Source of the DNA: Distichodus sexfasciatus
Lineage: Eukaryota; Chordata; Actinopteri; Characiformes; Distichodontidae
Length of the DNA: 64,000 bases
Direction: 5' to 3'
Assembly (NCBI GenBank): GCA_032718565.1
Contig: JAVGVS010000686.1
Location: 50,001 to 114,000 of the forward strand
How positions within the stretch are numbered: position 1 is the first letter of the stretch; each line of letters opens with the position of its first letter. This document shows, one piece after another, positions 44,962 through 54,919 of the stretch. The position numbers and the translations under genes were made by a program. A model generated the notes under the pieces. That model worked only from the letters and a program-made list of their open reading frames with translations. It ran no database searches and was not told where the DNA came from.

Positions 44962-45014
44962 AGAGGGAGAACCTTACTCAGGAGACGTTAAAGCTAATTT
45001 CAGGAGTTACACAA

Positions 45015-45420
45015 GGAAAATAAACAGCAGGTGTGCGTGTGTGTGTGTGTGTAAACCTCTCAACATGGGGATCCGACCTGATTACACACTGATAAAGTGA
45101 GGACAAGTGTCTGTTGGGACGTTAAACCAAGTCTCCACAAAGTTAATCACTGCAACACAACTACTTCCTCAAGTTTAACCTCCCCTTTTAAAATCATGCT
45201 CATATCCCTGAAAGTGTGTGTGTGTGTGTGTAATCCTCCCATAATGGGGACTTTGTCCTGGTTACACACTGATAAAGTGGGGACGTGTGTCATTATGGGG
45301 ACATAAAACCCATGTCTTCAAGGTTAACCTCCCCTATTAAAATCTAACAAGTCCCCGTCATGCTCGTATCACTGTGTGTGTGTGTGTGTGTAATCCTCCC
45401 ATAATGGGGACTTTGTCCTA
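45015..45420. repeat. Tandem repeat of ~190-bp units with embedded (TG)n
   Basis: Each unit has (TG)n, TAATCCTCCCATAATGGGGA, CTTTGTCCTGGTTACACACT, GATAAAGTGGGGACGTGTGT and a TTAACCTCCCC stretch. Two and a half to three units are seen, the last continuing after the hAT insertion at 45847-45915. Confidence 0.8.
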
Positions 45421-45425
45421 GTTAT

Positions 45426-45846
45426 TAGGGATGCACCGATTGCAATTTTCTTGGCCGATTCCGATTACCGATTTTTTTGTAAGTGTGATCAGCCGATACC
45501 GATTTTTCCGATACCGTTTTTTCCCCAGATAACTTAGAGCTGCTGCGAGTAGTCGACGACATCGACACAAAAAAACGGGTTTGGCACTGATGTGACGCCA
45601 TACTCACGCACCCAAAATTCATTTCGTCGCCGCACGATGTCACCCCATTCAAAGTGAATGAGAAACGCCTCCGTTGAGCGTACATGTGAACGCTGCCTGA
45701 ATGCGCACGAGGCTGTGCTGCAAGTAATGCGCAAGATCGGTTTGTAATCAGCAATACGTGTGAGTGATCGGCCGATCACCGATCAGGCCGATCAGCCCAA
45801 AAATCGTCCGATTCCGATCGCTGGCCGATCGATCGGTGCATCCCTA
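45426..45846. mobile_element. hAT element inserted in the tandem repeat
   Basis: The ends TAGGGATGCACCGATTG and GATCGGTGCATCCCTA are inverted, with flanks CTAGTTAT and CTAGTTAC (7 of 8). The interior is rich in CCGATT/GGCCGATC repeats. It lies in cd226 intron 4. Confidence 0.9.
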
Positions 45847-46084
45847 CTAGTTACACACTGATAAAGTGGGGACGTGTGTCATTATGGGGAGATAAAACTC
45901 AGAATTGGTCTTGAGGCTGAACTTCTCCCTTTAAGATCTCACTCCCCTGCTGCTTGAAGCTACTCGTGACTGGTCTTGTTCAGGAGTCGATACTGATGAA
46001 AACTCATCGCTCGGGCTGTGAAGAGAACTTGTGGCACCAGATTTCAGGTTATTAAAACTTGACGATATTTCTTGAGGTGAAAAG

Positions 46085-46225
46085 TTGTTGCAGAACAGAT
46101 GATTTCTATCTCCAGGTTTAGGATCTAAGATTCCAAGTTTAAGATCTAAGCTTCCAAATGTAGTATTTCAAGTTTAGGATCTAAGATTCTCCCAGTTTAA
46201 GATCTAAGGTTCCAGGTTTAGGTCC
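46085..46225. repeat. ~21-bp minisatellite (TTTAAGATCTAAGNTTCCAAG)
   Basis: About six imperfect units of AGATCTAAG-TTCCA-GTTTA. The same unit recurs in opposite orientation at 46690-46910 and elsewhere in the window. Confidence 0.8.
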
Positions 46226-46327
46226 TGGACTTGAACCGGTAACCCTGTGATCATGGGGCCACTCCCTAAGCGTTACTGCTCCGTCTCCGTTCTGCAGCTG
46301 TGGTGTGTGATATTATGAATGTAGTAC

Positions 46328-46430
46328 CTGCTCAGCCACAACAGTGAGAGCAGGAGGCCGGTCAGCACGATGAACACCGCCGCTCCGGCCACACCGTACA
46401 TCAGCATCACGTCCTGGTTCACACCCAGCT
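46328..46430 (-). CDS. cd226: cd226 exon 4: transmembrane segment
   Basis: The acceptor is CTACTTTTCAG-like (minus strand) and the donor is AGCAG|GTACTAC. The exon encodes ELGVNQDVMLMY and then a hydrophobic span of about 22 residues, GVAGAAVFIVLTGLLLSLLW (residues 268-287), followed by LSR, and ends in phase 2. A single membrane helix here gives a type I orientation, with both Ig domains outside. Confidence 0.85.
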
Positions 46431-46639
46431 CTGAAAGTAGAACAAGAACTCTCCTGAAAACAGGTTTGCTAAAGATCACACACGTCATGTACTAAGGTCC
46501 TGTACACACTGGAGGTCAGAGTGATCGAGCAGGTGTTTAGAAGAGGTATGTCTGCTGTGAAACTAGGGTTAAAATGTTGAATAACGAATACAGATCTTCA
46601 TCTGGACGCCCTTTAGCTTGTGAATTAACACGGATTGAA

Positions 46640-46915
46640 GTGAGTGATTATCATGGTGAACACAGCACAGCACAGAACCTCATCAGCACATCAGTTTAAA
46701 CCTGGGACCTTAGATGCTAAACTTGGAATCAGAAAGTTTAAACTAGAAGCAGTAGAATTTAAACTTGGAACCGCAGATTTTAAACTTCAAACTTCCTAAA
46801 CTTGGAATCTACGTTTTTAAACTTGGCACTTAGATCATCAACTTGTAACCTGAGCTATAAAGCTAGGAAGAGAACATTTTAAACTCGGAATCTTAGATCC
46901 TAAACTCGGAGAAAA
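46640..46915. repeat. SINE B fragment plus reversed ~21-bp minisatellite
   Basis: 46650-46680 has the SINE B 3' end (GTGAACACAGCACAGCACAG). From 46690 to 46910, TTAAACTTGGAATC-type units repeat at about 20-22 base intervals and are the reverse of the minisatellite at 46085. Confidence 0.7.
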
Positions 46916-46924
46916 TGCCACAAT

Positions 46925-47168
46925 GGAAAGTGAGTGACTGTCATTGTGAACACACCACAGCACACAGTGCACCACAACCAAATGTGACCTCTGCATTTGA
47001 CCCGTCCGTGAAGGAGCAGTGGGCAGCTAACAAGCGCTCGGGGAGCAGTGCTTGGGGACGGTACCTTGCTCATGAGTACCTCAGCGGTAACTTTTCCGGC
47101 CCTGGATTCGAACCTGCGAGCTTCTGATCACGGGGCGAACACCCTACCGTTACGCCACCAACTGCCCT
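46925..47168 (-). mobile_element. SINE family B copy, full length
   Basis: On the minus strand the head is GTTGGTGGCGTAACGGTAGG, with B box GGTTCGAATCC, then the body GGTACCGTCCCCAAGCACTG and the 3' end TTCACAATGACAGTCAC. It lies in cd226 intron 3. Confidence 0.9.
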
Positions 47169-47407
47169 GTAAATGGAGCTGTTGAAAAGGCTTTCATCGT
47201 GCAGTTCAGCTGTTTCACCTTCTCGAGTAAAATACGTTCTCAGGAGCCTTTACACCTTCATTTAACTGAGGTAAGTTTTATAGATGTCGTTTGTTAAGTG
47301 TACAAAAATATTAAGTATCTCCAGCTGATCCCTGTGTAAAGCTCCGTGTCAGGAGAATAAAGCTCATGGTAGATCTGACATGGGCGTTGTGAAGTGTGTT
47401 TTCTCAC

Positions 47408-47779
47408 CCAGCGTGGATCGTGTCTTCAGCAGGACGGTGCTGGAGTGGACGCCGGTGTGTGTGGTGAAGTTGCAGCGATACACACCTTCGTCCTCCTGGC
47501 TCACGTTGCTCAGCAGCAGACGCAGCTCCAGATCCTCGCTGCAGTTCACCTTCCCGTGTTCCACAATCGTGTTGAGCGCCGGCGCACCGTCCTGAACGCT
47601 GCACTCGGCCAGAAGCTCCCCGACACCGACCTCGCTGCTCCGCTCCGGCACCCCCAGCTTCTCCAGACTGACCCGGAGCACCGCGTCGCTGTGCGAGAGA
47701 CTGCAGCGGAGAGTCAGACTCTCGTCCTGTGCCACGATCAGCTCAGTCTCGGGATGGTGTGATGAGGACGGAGAGATTA
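47408..47779 (-). CDS. cd226: cd226 exon 3: second Ig domain (D2)
   Basis: The acceptor is TTTCTTCAG|TAATC and the donor CTGG|GTGAGAA, both strong. The exon runs in phase 1 at both ends and encodes residues 132-255. The B-strand cysteine is Cys157 (SLTLRCSLS) and the F-strand cysteine Cys234 (EDEGVYRCNF). Cys191 and Cys211 could form an extra pair, as in human D2. Asn-x-Ser/Thr sites include NCS (210), NVS (223) and NFT (235). The C-strand tryptophan usual for Ig folds is absent (VLRVSLEKLG). Confidence 0.85.
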
Positions 47780-48109
47780 CTGAAGAAACATGAAAAATAT
47801 GCAGAAATGAAACACTCCGTACAATGAAACATCAGGTGTAAACCTCTACAGAAGTAAAACAAGTCACAGTGAAGAACTTTGAAAATCTTCAGCAGCAGTT
47901 TCACGTCTTTCAGTAAAATGTGTTTTCAGGAGAATTTACACTTTGATAAAGTAAGCGTAGGAGCCAGCTGTAGGTATTCTACAGTATTAACTGTGTGGTG
48001 GTGTGAGGGAGACGACGTTAAACAGCACGTCTCAACAGCACGTCTTGGCCAAGGTGGACTCCGACTCCATCTCACAGCTGCCAAGAGTGCACGGTTACCT
48101 CACTTAACC

Positions 48110-48965
48110 CTTAATTACCTGACTTAACCTCAGCTTACACTGTTTACTCCCCCATTTACCCCCACGCTTACCTCACTTACCCTCCCATTTACCCCTCGTT
48201 AACCTCGTTTACTCCCCATTTACCTCGTTTTTCTGCCCCCATTTACCTCATTTACTCCCCATTTACTGCCCCATTTACCTCATTTACTCCTCCATTTACC
48301 TCGTTTACTGCCCCATTTACTCCTCCATTTACCTCATTTACTCCTCCATTTACCTTGTTTACTGCCCCATTTACCGTTTACTCGCCCCATTTACCCAGTT
48401 TACTCCCCATTTACCTCATTTACTGCCCCATTTACCTTGTTTACTGCCCCATTTACCTAATTTACTTCCCATTTACCTCGTTTACTGCCCCGTTTACCTC
48501 GTTTACTCCCCCATTTACCTCATTACTCCTCCATTTACCTCATTTACTCCCCCATTTTCCTCGTTTACTCGCCCCATTAACCCAGTTTACTCCCCATTTA
48601 CCTGGTTTACTGCCCCATTTACCTCGTTTACTCCTCATTTACTCCCCACTTACCTCGTTTACTGCCCCATTTACCTCATTTACTCCCCATTTACCTCATT
48701 TACTCCCCCATTTACTCCCCCATTTACCTCATTACTCCTCCATTTACCTCATTTACTCCCCATTTACCTAGTTTACTGCCCCATTTACCTTGTTTACTCC
48801 CCATTTACCTAATTTACTTCTCTATTTACCTAATTTACTCCCCCTTTACCTCGTTTACTGCCCTATTTACCTCGTTTACTGCCCCTCTACTCTCCTGTTT
48901 ACCCCTTATTACCTCATTTACTCATTTAAATTGTGTACTCCCTCATTTACCTCATGTGCCCTCTC
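48110..48965. repeat. Minisatellite of ~21-bp CCATTTACCTCATTTACTCC units
   Basis: About 40 imperfect units of CCCCATTTACCTCGTTTACTG fill 850 bases of cd226 intron 2, stopping about 20 bases from the exon 2 donor. The open frames with FTAPFTSFT-type residues are by-products. Confidence 0.9.
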
Positions 48966-48984
48966 ATTTACCCTGAGGGTTTAC

Positions 48985-49311
48985 CTTTTTTTTCCACACG
49001 TGTGTCTTTGGCCCAGGAGCCCTGAGGGAACGTCTGCAGGTTGCAGTGGTAAAGGCCCTGGTCCTGCTCGGTGACGTTGGTCAGGGCGATGCTGCCGTCC
49101 ATGTCGGACGCTCGCAGGAACTCCACCCTGCCCTCGTAGGCCTCGGCGAAGTTGACGCCAAACTCCGGGTGGAAGACGGCCAGCGGTCTGGGGTCCGAGC
49201 CCTTGGTCCAGGCGACCAGGATGAGTTTACCGCTCCAGGGGCACAAACAGTCCAACACCATGCCCTCCTCCAGGCTCACCCTGGCATCCGGCGCCCGGCG
49301 CTGCTCCGAGT
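48985..49311 (-). CDS. cd226: cd226 exon 2: first Ig domain (D1, V-type)
   Basis: The acceptor is TTGTGTTCAG|ACTCG and the donor AAAAAAG|GTAAAC, phase 1 at both ends. It encodes residues 23-131: GMVLDCLCP with Cys44, VAWTKGSDPRPLAVFHPEFG with Trp57, YEGRVEFLRAS and QDQGLYHCNL with Cys112, then QTFPQGSWAKDTRVEKK. The core Cys-Trp-D-x-G-x-Y-x-C pattern defines a V-type Ig domain. FHPEFG and TFPQGSW are the stretches most like human CD226 D1, the main ligand-binding domain. An N-glycosylation site NVT (101) is present. Confidence 0.9.
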
Positions 49312-49829
49312 CTGAACACAACGACGCAACACACGGGTGAAAATATCATTATACACAGGGTTATATCTAGAGACGCACTTCCACACGAAAACATCAGCGT
49401 GACGCTCAAGGCCGAGCAGAGCCACGGTGTGTTCAGTGAGGTGGTCTGAGGTGACCGCGTTGACCGCCGTGTGAAAACAGGTGCAGGAAAGCTTTCTGCT
49501 CTCGAATCCCATGTGTTCTTAACAAGAGAAATTAAGAGGGTTCCTATGGGGAAGATAAACGACAGAATAAAAGCGTGAAAAAGACGAGTGCGGGTCGTGA
49601 CGGTTACAGATGTGCGAGGAGGCTCATGGGAACTCGAATCACATTGGATCTGGTGGCTTTGTGAAGAACGCCGGTTGTGCGGGAAAGAGTTGAAATTTGA
49701 GCTCCATGTTGGTCTGTGGGGAATAAAACGAATGTAAAAATGGACAGAACTCACGAACGAGTGCACGCAACAAAAACATGAATACAAGCAGCACACTGCG
49801 CTGTTCAACTAGCAGTGACGTCACAAAAC
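49312..49829. other. cd226 intron 1, distal part
   Basis: No repeat end or exon was recognised here. The long minus-strand frame (49808-49227) simply runs from intron into exon 2. Confidence 0.4.
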
Positions 49830-50284
49830 TCTAACCGCCTGCGTTTGTGTCCAATAAATAATGAAGTATGTATCTGTCTGTCTGTCGCACTTATCGCGTC
49901 GGGAATAAATAAATATCAAGTAAACGTCTGTACTGTGAGTAGAACGCTGCTGCTGGTGGTTATTTATCAGCTAAAATACAAGTTTTGTCTGTAATCAATG
50001 GGAAGATTGAACTGAACTGGAAGGTTTTAGTGAATGTTGGACTTCCCTGTGAGAGTCGTGAGCGCTAACAAACGCAGCGAGTGTGTTTACATGGTGAAAA
50101 ATCAAGTCGCAGGGAGTGTGACGTAATGAACCGCGACGCAACACTTGGAGAAAAGTGGAAAACGTGGAGCTGGGAAATGAGAGAAGCGTTAAGAAGAATC
50201 AATAACGATGGAGGTGTAGAATTCTGATGGAACTGATCAATTGGACCCAGTTCTGAGTCGATTTCGTGTTCGATTCCCAACACT
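49830..50284. mobile_element. hAT-like element fragment
   Basis: It carries the GTGAGTAGAACGCTG, TATTTATCAGCTAAAATA and GTGTTTACATGGTGAAAAAT modules of the 21499/43769/52908 elements. The right end is TTCGATTCCCAACACTA, a hAT-like terminus. The left end is not resolved. Confidence 0.6.
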
Positions 50285-50419
50285 AACGTGTCGCAGTAAA
50301 ACTGGAAGTGGAAACCCAAAAACTGGAAGTGGAAGTTAAAAGTGGTGCAGGACGTGAAGCTCGTTTTACAAGAAATAAGATCAATTGAAGTAAAGAGTCT
50401 TCACCAGAACGCATGCGCC

Positions 50420-50527
50420 GAGCAACACACACACACACACACACACACTTACAGCCTCGATTCATATCCTCTACTTTTATCTGCGGCTGGAAAAAACAGC
50501 TGACCACACACACACACACACACACCT

Positions 50528-50558
<31 letters not shown>

Positions 50559-50562
50559 CCCT
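50420..50562. repeat. (CA)n microsatellite cluster
   Basis: Three (CA)n runs: about 50427-50449, 50504-50523 and 50530-50557. Confidence 0.9.
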
Positions 50563-50664
50563 CAAACATGTCAGATAAACATCAGCGGAAATGTTCAAAC
50601 CAACTGGAAAGCGGTTAAATAAAAAGTATTAATGTGGAAATAAGAGTCATAATAAACCTGTAAA

Positions 50665-51360
50665 TACTACACAAGAGTCAAGGATTAAGCCTAGTCTTGC
50701 ACTAAGATGTAGTACCAGTGCAGATTTACCACTGAAACTCAATGCTAGTCTAGGACTAGGCTTAACCCTAGACTACAGAATTGTCCCTTATTCTCTAAAT
50801 AATACATTTTAGTCATAATCTAACAGTGAATATTATATTAGAGTAAGATTTACAAAATATTACTAACACTTATTATTAATAATAATAATAACACTTTTAA
50901 ACTGTTAATTCGATATTAACATGTCAAACTTTACATTGGTTTGACTAATATTATTTAGACATAAATCTGAGTTCAATTTCACGCTGGTTTTACTCTTATT
51001 TAGACATGAGTTAAACCAGATTAAAGTTAGCCATTTAGGGCCAGTTTCCCAGACAACGATTAAGCCTAAGACTAGACTAGCTTTGAGTTTCAGTGGTGAT
51101 TCTCCATTGTATCTGCAATTTAGTCAAAGACTAGACTTAATCCTTGTTTAGGAAACCAGGATTAAGTCTAGTCTTGGACTAAATTGCAGTACGAATGGAG
51201 ATTTACCATTCAAACTCAAAACTAGTCTAGGTCTAGGCTTAATCCTCGACTGGCAAATTGGACTACAGATTAAGCCTAGTCTTGGACTAAATTGCAGTAC
51301 CGATGGAGATTCATCAATGAAATTAAAAATTAGTCTAAGCATAAGATTAATCCCAGGTTG
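50665..51360. mobile_element. Cluster of snap-back MITEs (TTAAGCCTAGTC type)
   Basis: Inverted arms of GATTAAGCCTAGTCTTG... and ...CTAGGCTTAA pair with each other around CAGTAC-ATGGAGATT loops at about 50680-50790, 51050-51160, 51165-51275 and 51260-51360. The outer end GGGCCAGTTTCCCAGACA is that of fish fold-back elements (zebrafish Angel-like). They sit side by side or nested in cd226 intron 1. Confidence 0.75.
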
Positions 51361-51434
51361 GGATTAATATCACATTTGAATCATAATCTACCTGTGAATA
51401 TTACATTAGAGTAAGATTAACAACTTTACAAGTA

Positions 51435-51899
51435 CACTGCAAAAAATGCCTTTTTAAAAATAAGAAAAAATGTACTGTTTTTGGGAAAAAAATACTTATT
51501 TCAAGCAAAATTATCTGCCAGTGCAGCAAGAAAATTGCACTTGCTAAGATTTCTTAAAACAAGAAAAAAAATACTGAAAGACTAAGCATACACAACTTAA
51601 ATTAAGCAGAATATACTAGTTTTTTCCTCCAATTCTCTTGAAACAAGTAAAAATATACTTACAGTGTCTACCTGTTAACACGACTCCTTTACCAATGTAG
51701 GTTGTTTTAAGAAAAAACTGCTCAAAGTTAGTTGTATCACCTAGGTAGGATAACTCAAGATACATTTTCTCGAAACAAGTCAAATAATCTAAACAATATT
51801 CAGTCTTACCAAGAAAATAAATCCAAAAAATGGTGTAACAAGATTAAAATGCTGAATTCAAGTCAATTACACTTGTACAGATTTTTATTTTTTGCAGTG
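51435..51899. mobile_element. MITE with CACTGCAAAAAATG termini
   Basis: The ends CACTGCAAAAAATGC and TATTTTTTGCAGTG are inverted copies. The interior has AACAAGAAAAAAAATACT-type sequence known from hAT-like fish MITEs. The flanks do not show a clear 8-bp duplication. Confidence 0.7.
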
Positions 51900-52351
51900 C
51901 AGATTATGTCTGAAATATTTTAGCTCTAATTTAGATATTAATGAGTCAAACTTCAGGTTTAACTTGTACCAGACTTTTATTTGTGTCTAAATATCAGCTG
52001 AAAAATCTTCATCAGAATCGAGCTGTAAACATTACACAGATCTGTGGAAAACACCAGGTGGGAAATAAACCCTGTGAAGGGGACCTTTAGACGCGCTCCA
52101 TGTGGAAATCCCCAAATCTCATCACACTGGTTCAGTTTCTCACCGACGACCATCAGCACCACAGCTTCGGGATTCACAAGTTCCCAACTGTGAAGTTCGA
52201 CTTCACAAATAATTAAAGTGGTGAACGATTAAAAACTAAAACTCAGTAAAATGCTTCCAGATTATTTAACAGATTCTTCTTTAAGAAACGTACTTTATGT
52301 GAAGAAGCCTGAGAGAATAAGAAGTGGAGGAGAATAAGAGCGGTACGGTAC

Positions 52352-52418
52352 CTCTGAGCAGAAGCAGAGACAGCACGAGTACCAACAAGTACCAGTGTGT
52401 CTTTTGTACAGCCTCCAT
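52352..52418 (-). CDS. cd226: cd226 exon 1: signal peptide
   Basis: The start codon is the ATG at 52418-52416. The 22 codons read MEAVQKTHWYLLVLVLSLLL and LR, with a short polar N-region and a hydrophobic core, a typical signal peptide. The donor is CAGAG|GTACCG, leaving phase 1. An upstream in-frame methionine (52478) would add 20 residues before the hydrophobic core and break the signal layout, so the internal one is preferred. Confidence 0.8.
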
Positions 52419-52899
52419 CTTCAGCCCGCGGGTGAAACTGAATGCAGCATTGATGAGAGAAGAGACGCTCAGCTCCACTTCCTGTTCGCGCTACACACGC
52501 CGGGGGCCTCCCGCTGCTGAGGGGCGGGGCTTGTGGAGCAGGGGGTGGAGCTTCCTCCCACTTCCCCCCCACCAAAACAAAACTCAAAATGAAGTTGGAG
52601 ACACAAAGCAAGGCTGCAGGTAAACACTGAGCGCGAGAGAAACGAAAAACTACACACAGCACACAGCAGATCCATTCATCAAGCAGCACGAGGTGTAACG
52701 ATACATCAACCATCCTGTAGCAGCGATACATCGATACATACCGTAACTTGGGATGTACGATATGGGAATTATCATCGATGTTTTCCATGTTTATATTTGC
52801 TGCTGCTGATGAACGAGGAAGGCAGAGTTGAATGTAAAGACACGAGATTTTGCTCGTCAACGTTCCACTGCATGCTTAGAATTTCTGAACAGAAATAAC
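52419..52899 (-). other. cd226 upstream region
   Basis: It is expected to hold the 5' UTR and promoter. It is GC-richer around 52490-52570 (GGGGGCCTCCCGC, CCGCCCC-type boxes on the reverse strand). No TATA box was identified with confidence. Confidence 0.3.
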
Positions 52900-52907
52900 C
52901 ATACACT

Positions 52908-53685
52908 TAGGGCTGCAACAAATGACTATTTTTGTAATCAAGTAATCTATCAATTATTTTATCGATTGAGTAATTGGATTTAAAAAATGTAAATAAAAAT
53001 GGCAATACATTTGTTATTAGGCTTATTGTAGTGTGAGTAGAAGTTAGTCAAATACGCTTTATGTTGTTGTATTCAACTGAAAATGAAGAGACATGAAGTT
53101 CAAGGGTCATTCTGAACCAATTTGGCCAATAAAATGAGTTGCTTTTGGCCTTTCTGGAAGAGAACTGCATTTCCCACAATCCCCTGCGCACGCCTCGGAG
53201 CCGTGTCACAATAAAGGTTTCAGCGTGTTCCAGAACGAACTATGGAAAAAAAAACGATGGGAAAATCTTAATAAATGTCTGTATTGTGAGTGGAACGCTG
53301 GTTGATGTGGTTATTTATCAGCTAAAATACGCGTTTTGTCTGTAATAAAGGGGACGTTTTGACGGAAACGGAGCGTTTTAGCGAGTAATGGTGCTTACAA
53401 CCAGCGTGCGTGTTTACATCGCAAAAAAATGTCATTTAGCCATTTTTACGCATTTACCTCCGTTTTTGTGCACGGAATATCTCACAAATACGTTCACATA
53501 CAGAGGATCTATTCTCGCCTTGATCGCGCCACTGAAAATATTGTGCGTCATTAATAAGCGTCTGTATGAAACACAAGTGGCACATGCTGTAGCGAATAAA
53601 ATGACTTAAACGAAGCTTCGATTCTAGAAAAATTGCCTCGACCATTTTGTGTAATCGAGTTATTTGAATAATTGTTTCAGCTCTA
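52908..53685. mobile_element. hAT element with perfect 8-bp duplication, cd226-rttn spacer
   Basis: It begins TAGGGCTGCAACAAATGACT and ends AATTGTTTCAGCTCTA, flanked by CATACACT on both sides (52900-52907 and 53686-53693). It is 778 bp with no transposase. It is the most complete member of the module-sharing hAT group here. Confidence 0.9.
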
Positions 53686-53719
53686 CATACACTTTAAGAC
53701 AGAAGGTGCGGGTTGTGCG

Positions 53720-53830
53720 AAATCCCAACAGAAGATTCTAGGTTTACGAGCCCAGGTTTAATGTTAAGCATCTAAATTTCCACGTTTAAGATGTTCCAAG
53801 TTTAAACCCACTGCTCCAAGTTCCTGTTCC
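53720..53830. repeat. ~21-bp minisatellite, diverged
   Basis: TCTAGGTTTACGAGCCCAGG and TAAGCATCTAAATTTCCACG resemble the units at 46085 and 56080. Confidence 0.5.
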
Positions 53831-53981
53831 TGTCAATTCACCGGAACTTTCACAAGCAAAATCTGGTGTGTGTGCTGCTCAACTCTGCCTACACACTCAC
53901 CTGTAGGTTTACGCAACTGATTTGATAAAACATTTTATTTGTTAAAAACAGCTTTTTGCAGTGCTCACGAATCTCACAAAT

Positions 53982-54868
53982 GTGACCCTGCCTATGATAA
54001 CCCAGCTAAAGTCATTTTTTGGCAACTCTCTGTTTTATACATAAAATAATTCTACATAATTTAAAGAACATTTTCTGAAAATTTCACCTTGATATCTTTA
54101 ATACTGACCAAGTAAGGCCATGTCAAAGATTTGGCAAATTACAGGCTCAGAAAAACAGGTTTTTGAGAAATTTCAATGTAAAAACACACATATTTTCAAC
54201 ACTGATGCATCTTTGAACCATAATTATCCTGACTGTGTGTCATATACCAAATTAAAGCTTACATTCTCCCATTTCAAGTGATATATGACACATTTATGGA
54301 AAAGTTCTGATACTTTTGGAAAATGGGTCTATTTATTATGATATGCATGGCGGAAAAGCATACCAACTACACTGAAATGAACGGGGGAGTGGTACCACAC
54401 AAAGCAACTCACACAGAAAGCGGCACCCGGCTAAAGTCGCAGTTTTTCTACCTCCTCTTTACCTGACGTGGCTGCCGCGGATACACATTGATCTTAATGT
54501 CTGTATGCACTTTATAATGATAGAACAGTAGTTCCTAAACCGAATAACACCCAAATCACCAGTTGTTTTTGCACATAAAGTAATCCCAAAGACGTTAGAA
54601 AAGCAATGTTTACGAAGCCAACCTCCGGTGTTTTCCGGTGGAAAATGGAAACGTAAGGTGAATAAAATCACGAATTTCGCTATTTATCATCCTGTTAGAA
54701 ATTACATTTCAAACATTACATCCGAAAACCTCAGTACATAATCTATCATTTACTGCAATAAACTCATATGGCATATTGTTGACATTTTTCTCGCTATGAC
54801 TACTTTGACGCTCTTTATTTCATAATCAGATTTGGCGATTTTAGCCGGGTTTTCACAGGCGGGGTCAC
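53982..54868. mobile_element. GTGACCC-type MITE, second subfamily
   Basis: The ends GTGACCCTGCCTATGATAAC and, reversed, GTGACCCCGCCTGTGAAAAC continue into CCCAGCTAAAGTC and CCCGGCTAAAATC. It is flanked by AAAT on both sides (53978-53981 and 54869-54872). The 887-bp interior is unrelated to that of 42367-43013 and has no transposase. Confidence 0.85.
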
Positions 54869-54919
54869 AAATATGCACAATTCTACCTCATTCGACCTCA
54901 TGCTAAATTTGCTCATGCT

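Larger units (their letters stand above)
40718..52418 (-). other. cd226: cd226 gene (six coding exons, complete)
   Basis: The joined exons 52418-52352, 49311-48985, 47779-47408, 46430-46328, 44932-44878 and 40834-40718 total 1041 bases, giving 346 residues, close to human CD226 (336). Every junction is GT/AG and every phase agrees (1, 1, 1, 2, 0). The layout is signal peptide, Ig V-type D1, Ig D2, stalk, one transmembrane segment, Arg/Lys stop-transfer and a tyrosine tail. Known family role: lymphocyte surface adhesion and activating receptor for nectin-like ligands (CD155, CD112 in mammals). The identity rests on D1 (AVFHPEFG, YEGRVEFL, TFPQGSWAK), which parallels the human domain, and on the dok6/rttn neighbours. 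Introns hold most of the local repeats. Confidence 0.85.

Noticed and set aside
47394..47762. 122-codon plus-strand frame
   Set aside because: It is the antisense shadow of cd226 exon 3, whose minus strand has a clear Ig domain and splice sites.
48355..49074. FTAPFTSFTP frames next to cd226 exon 2
   Set aside because: They come from the 21-bp minisatellite on the strand opposite to cd226.
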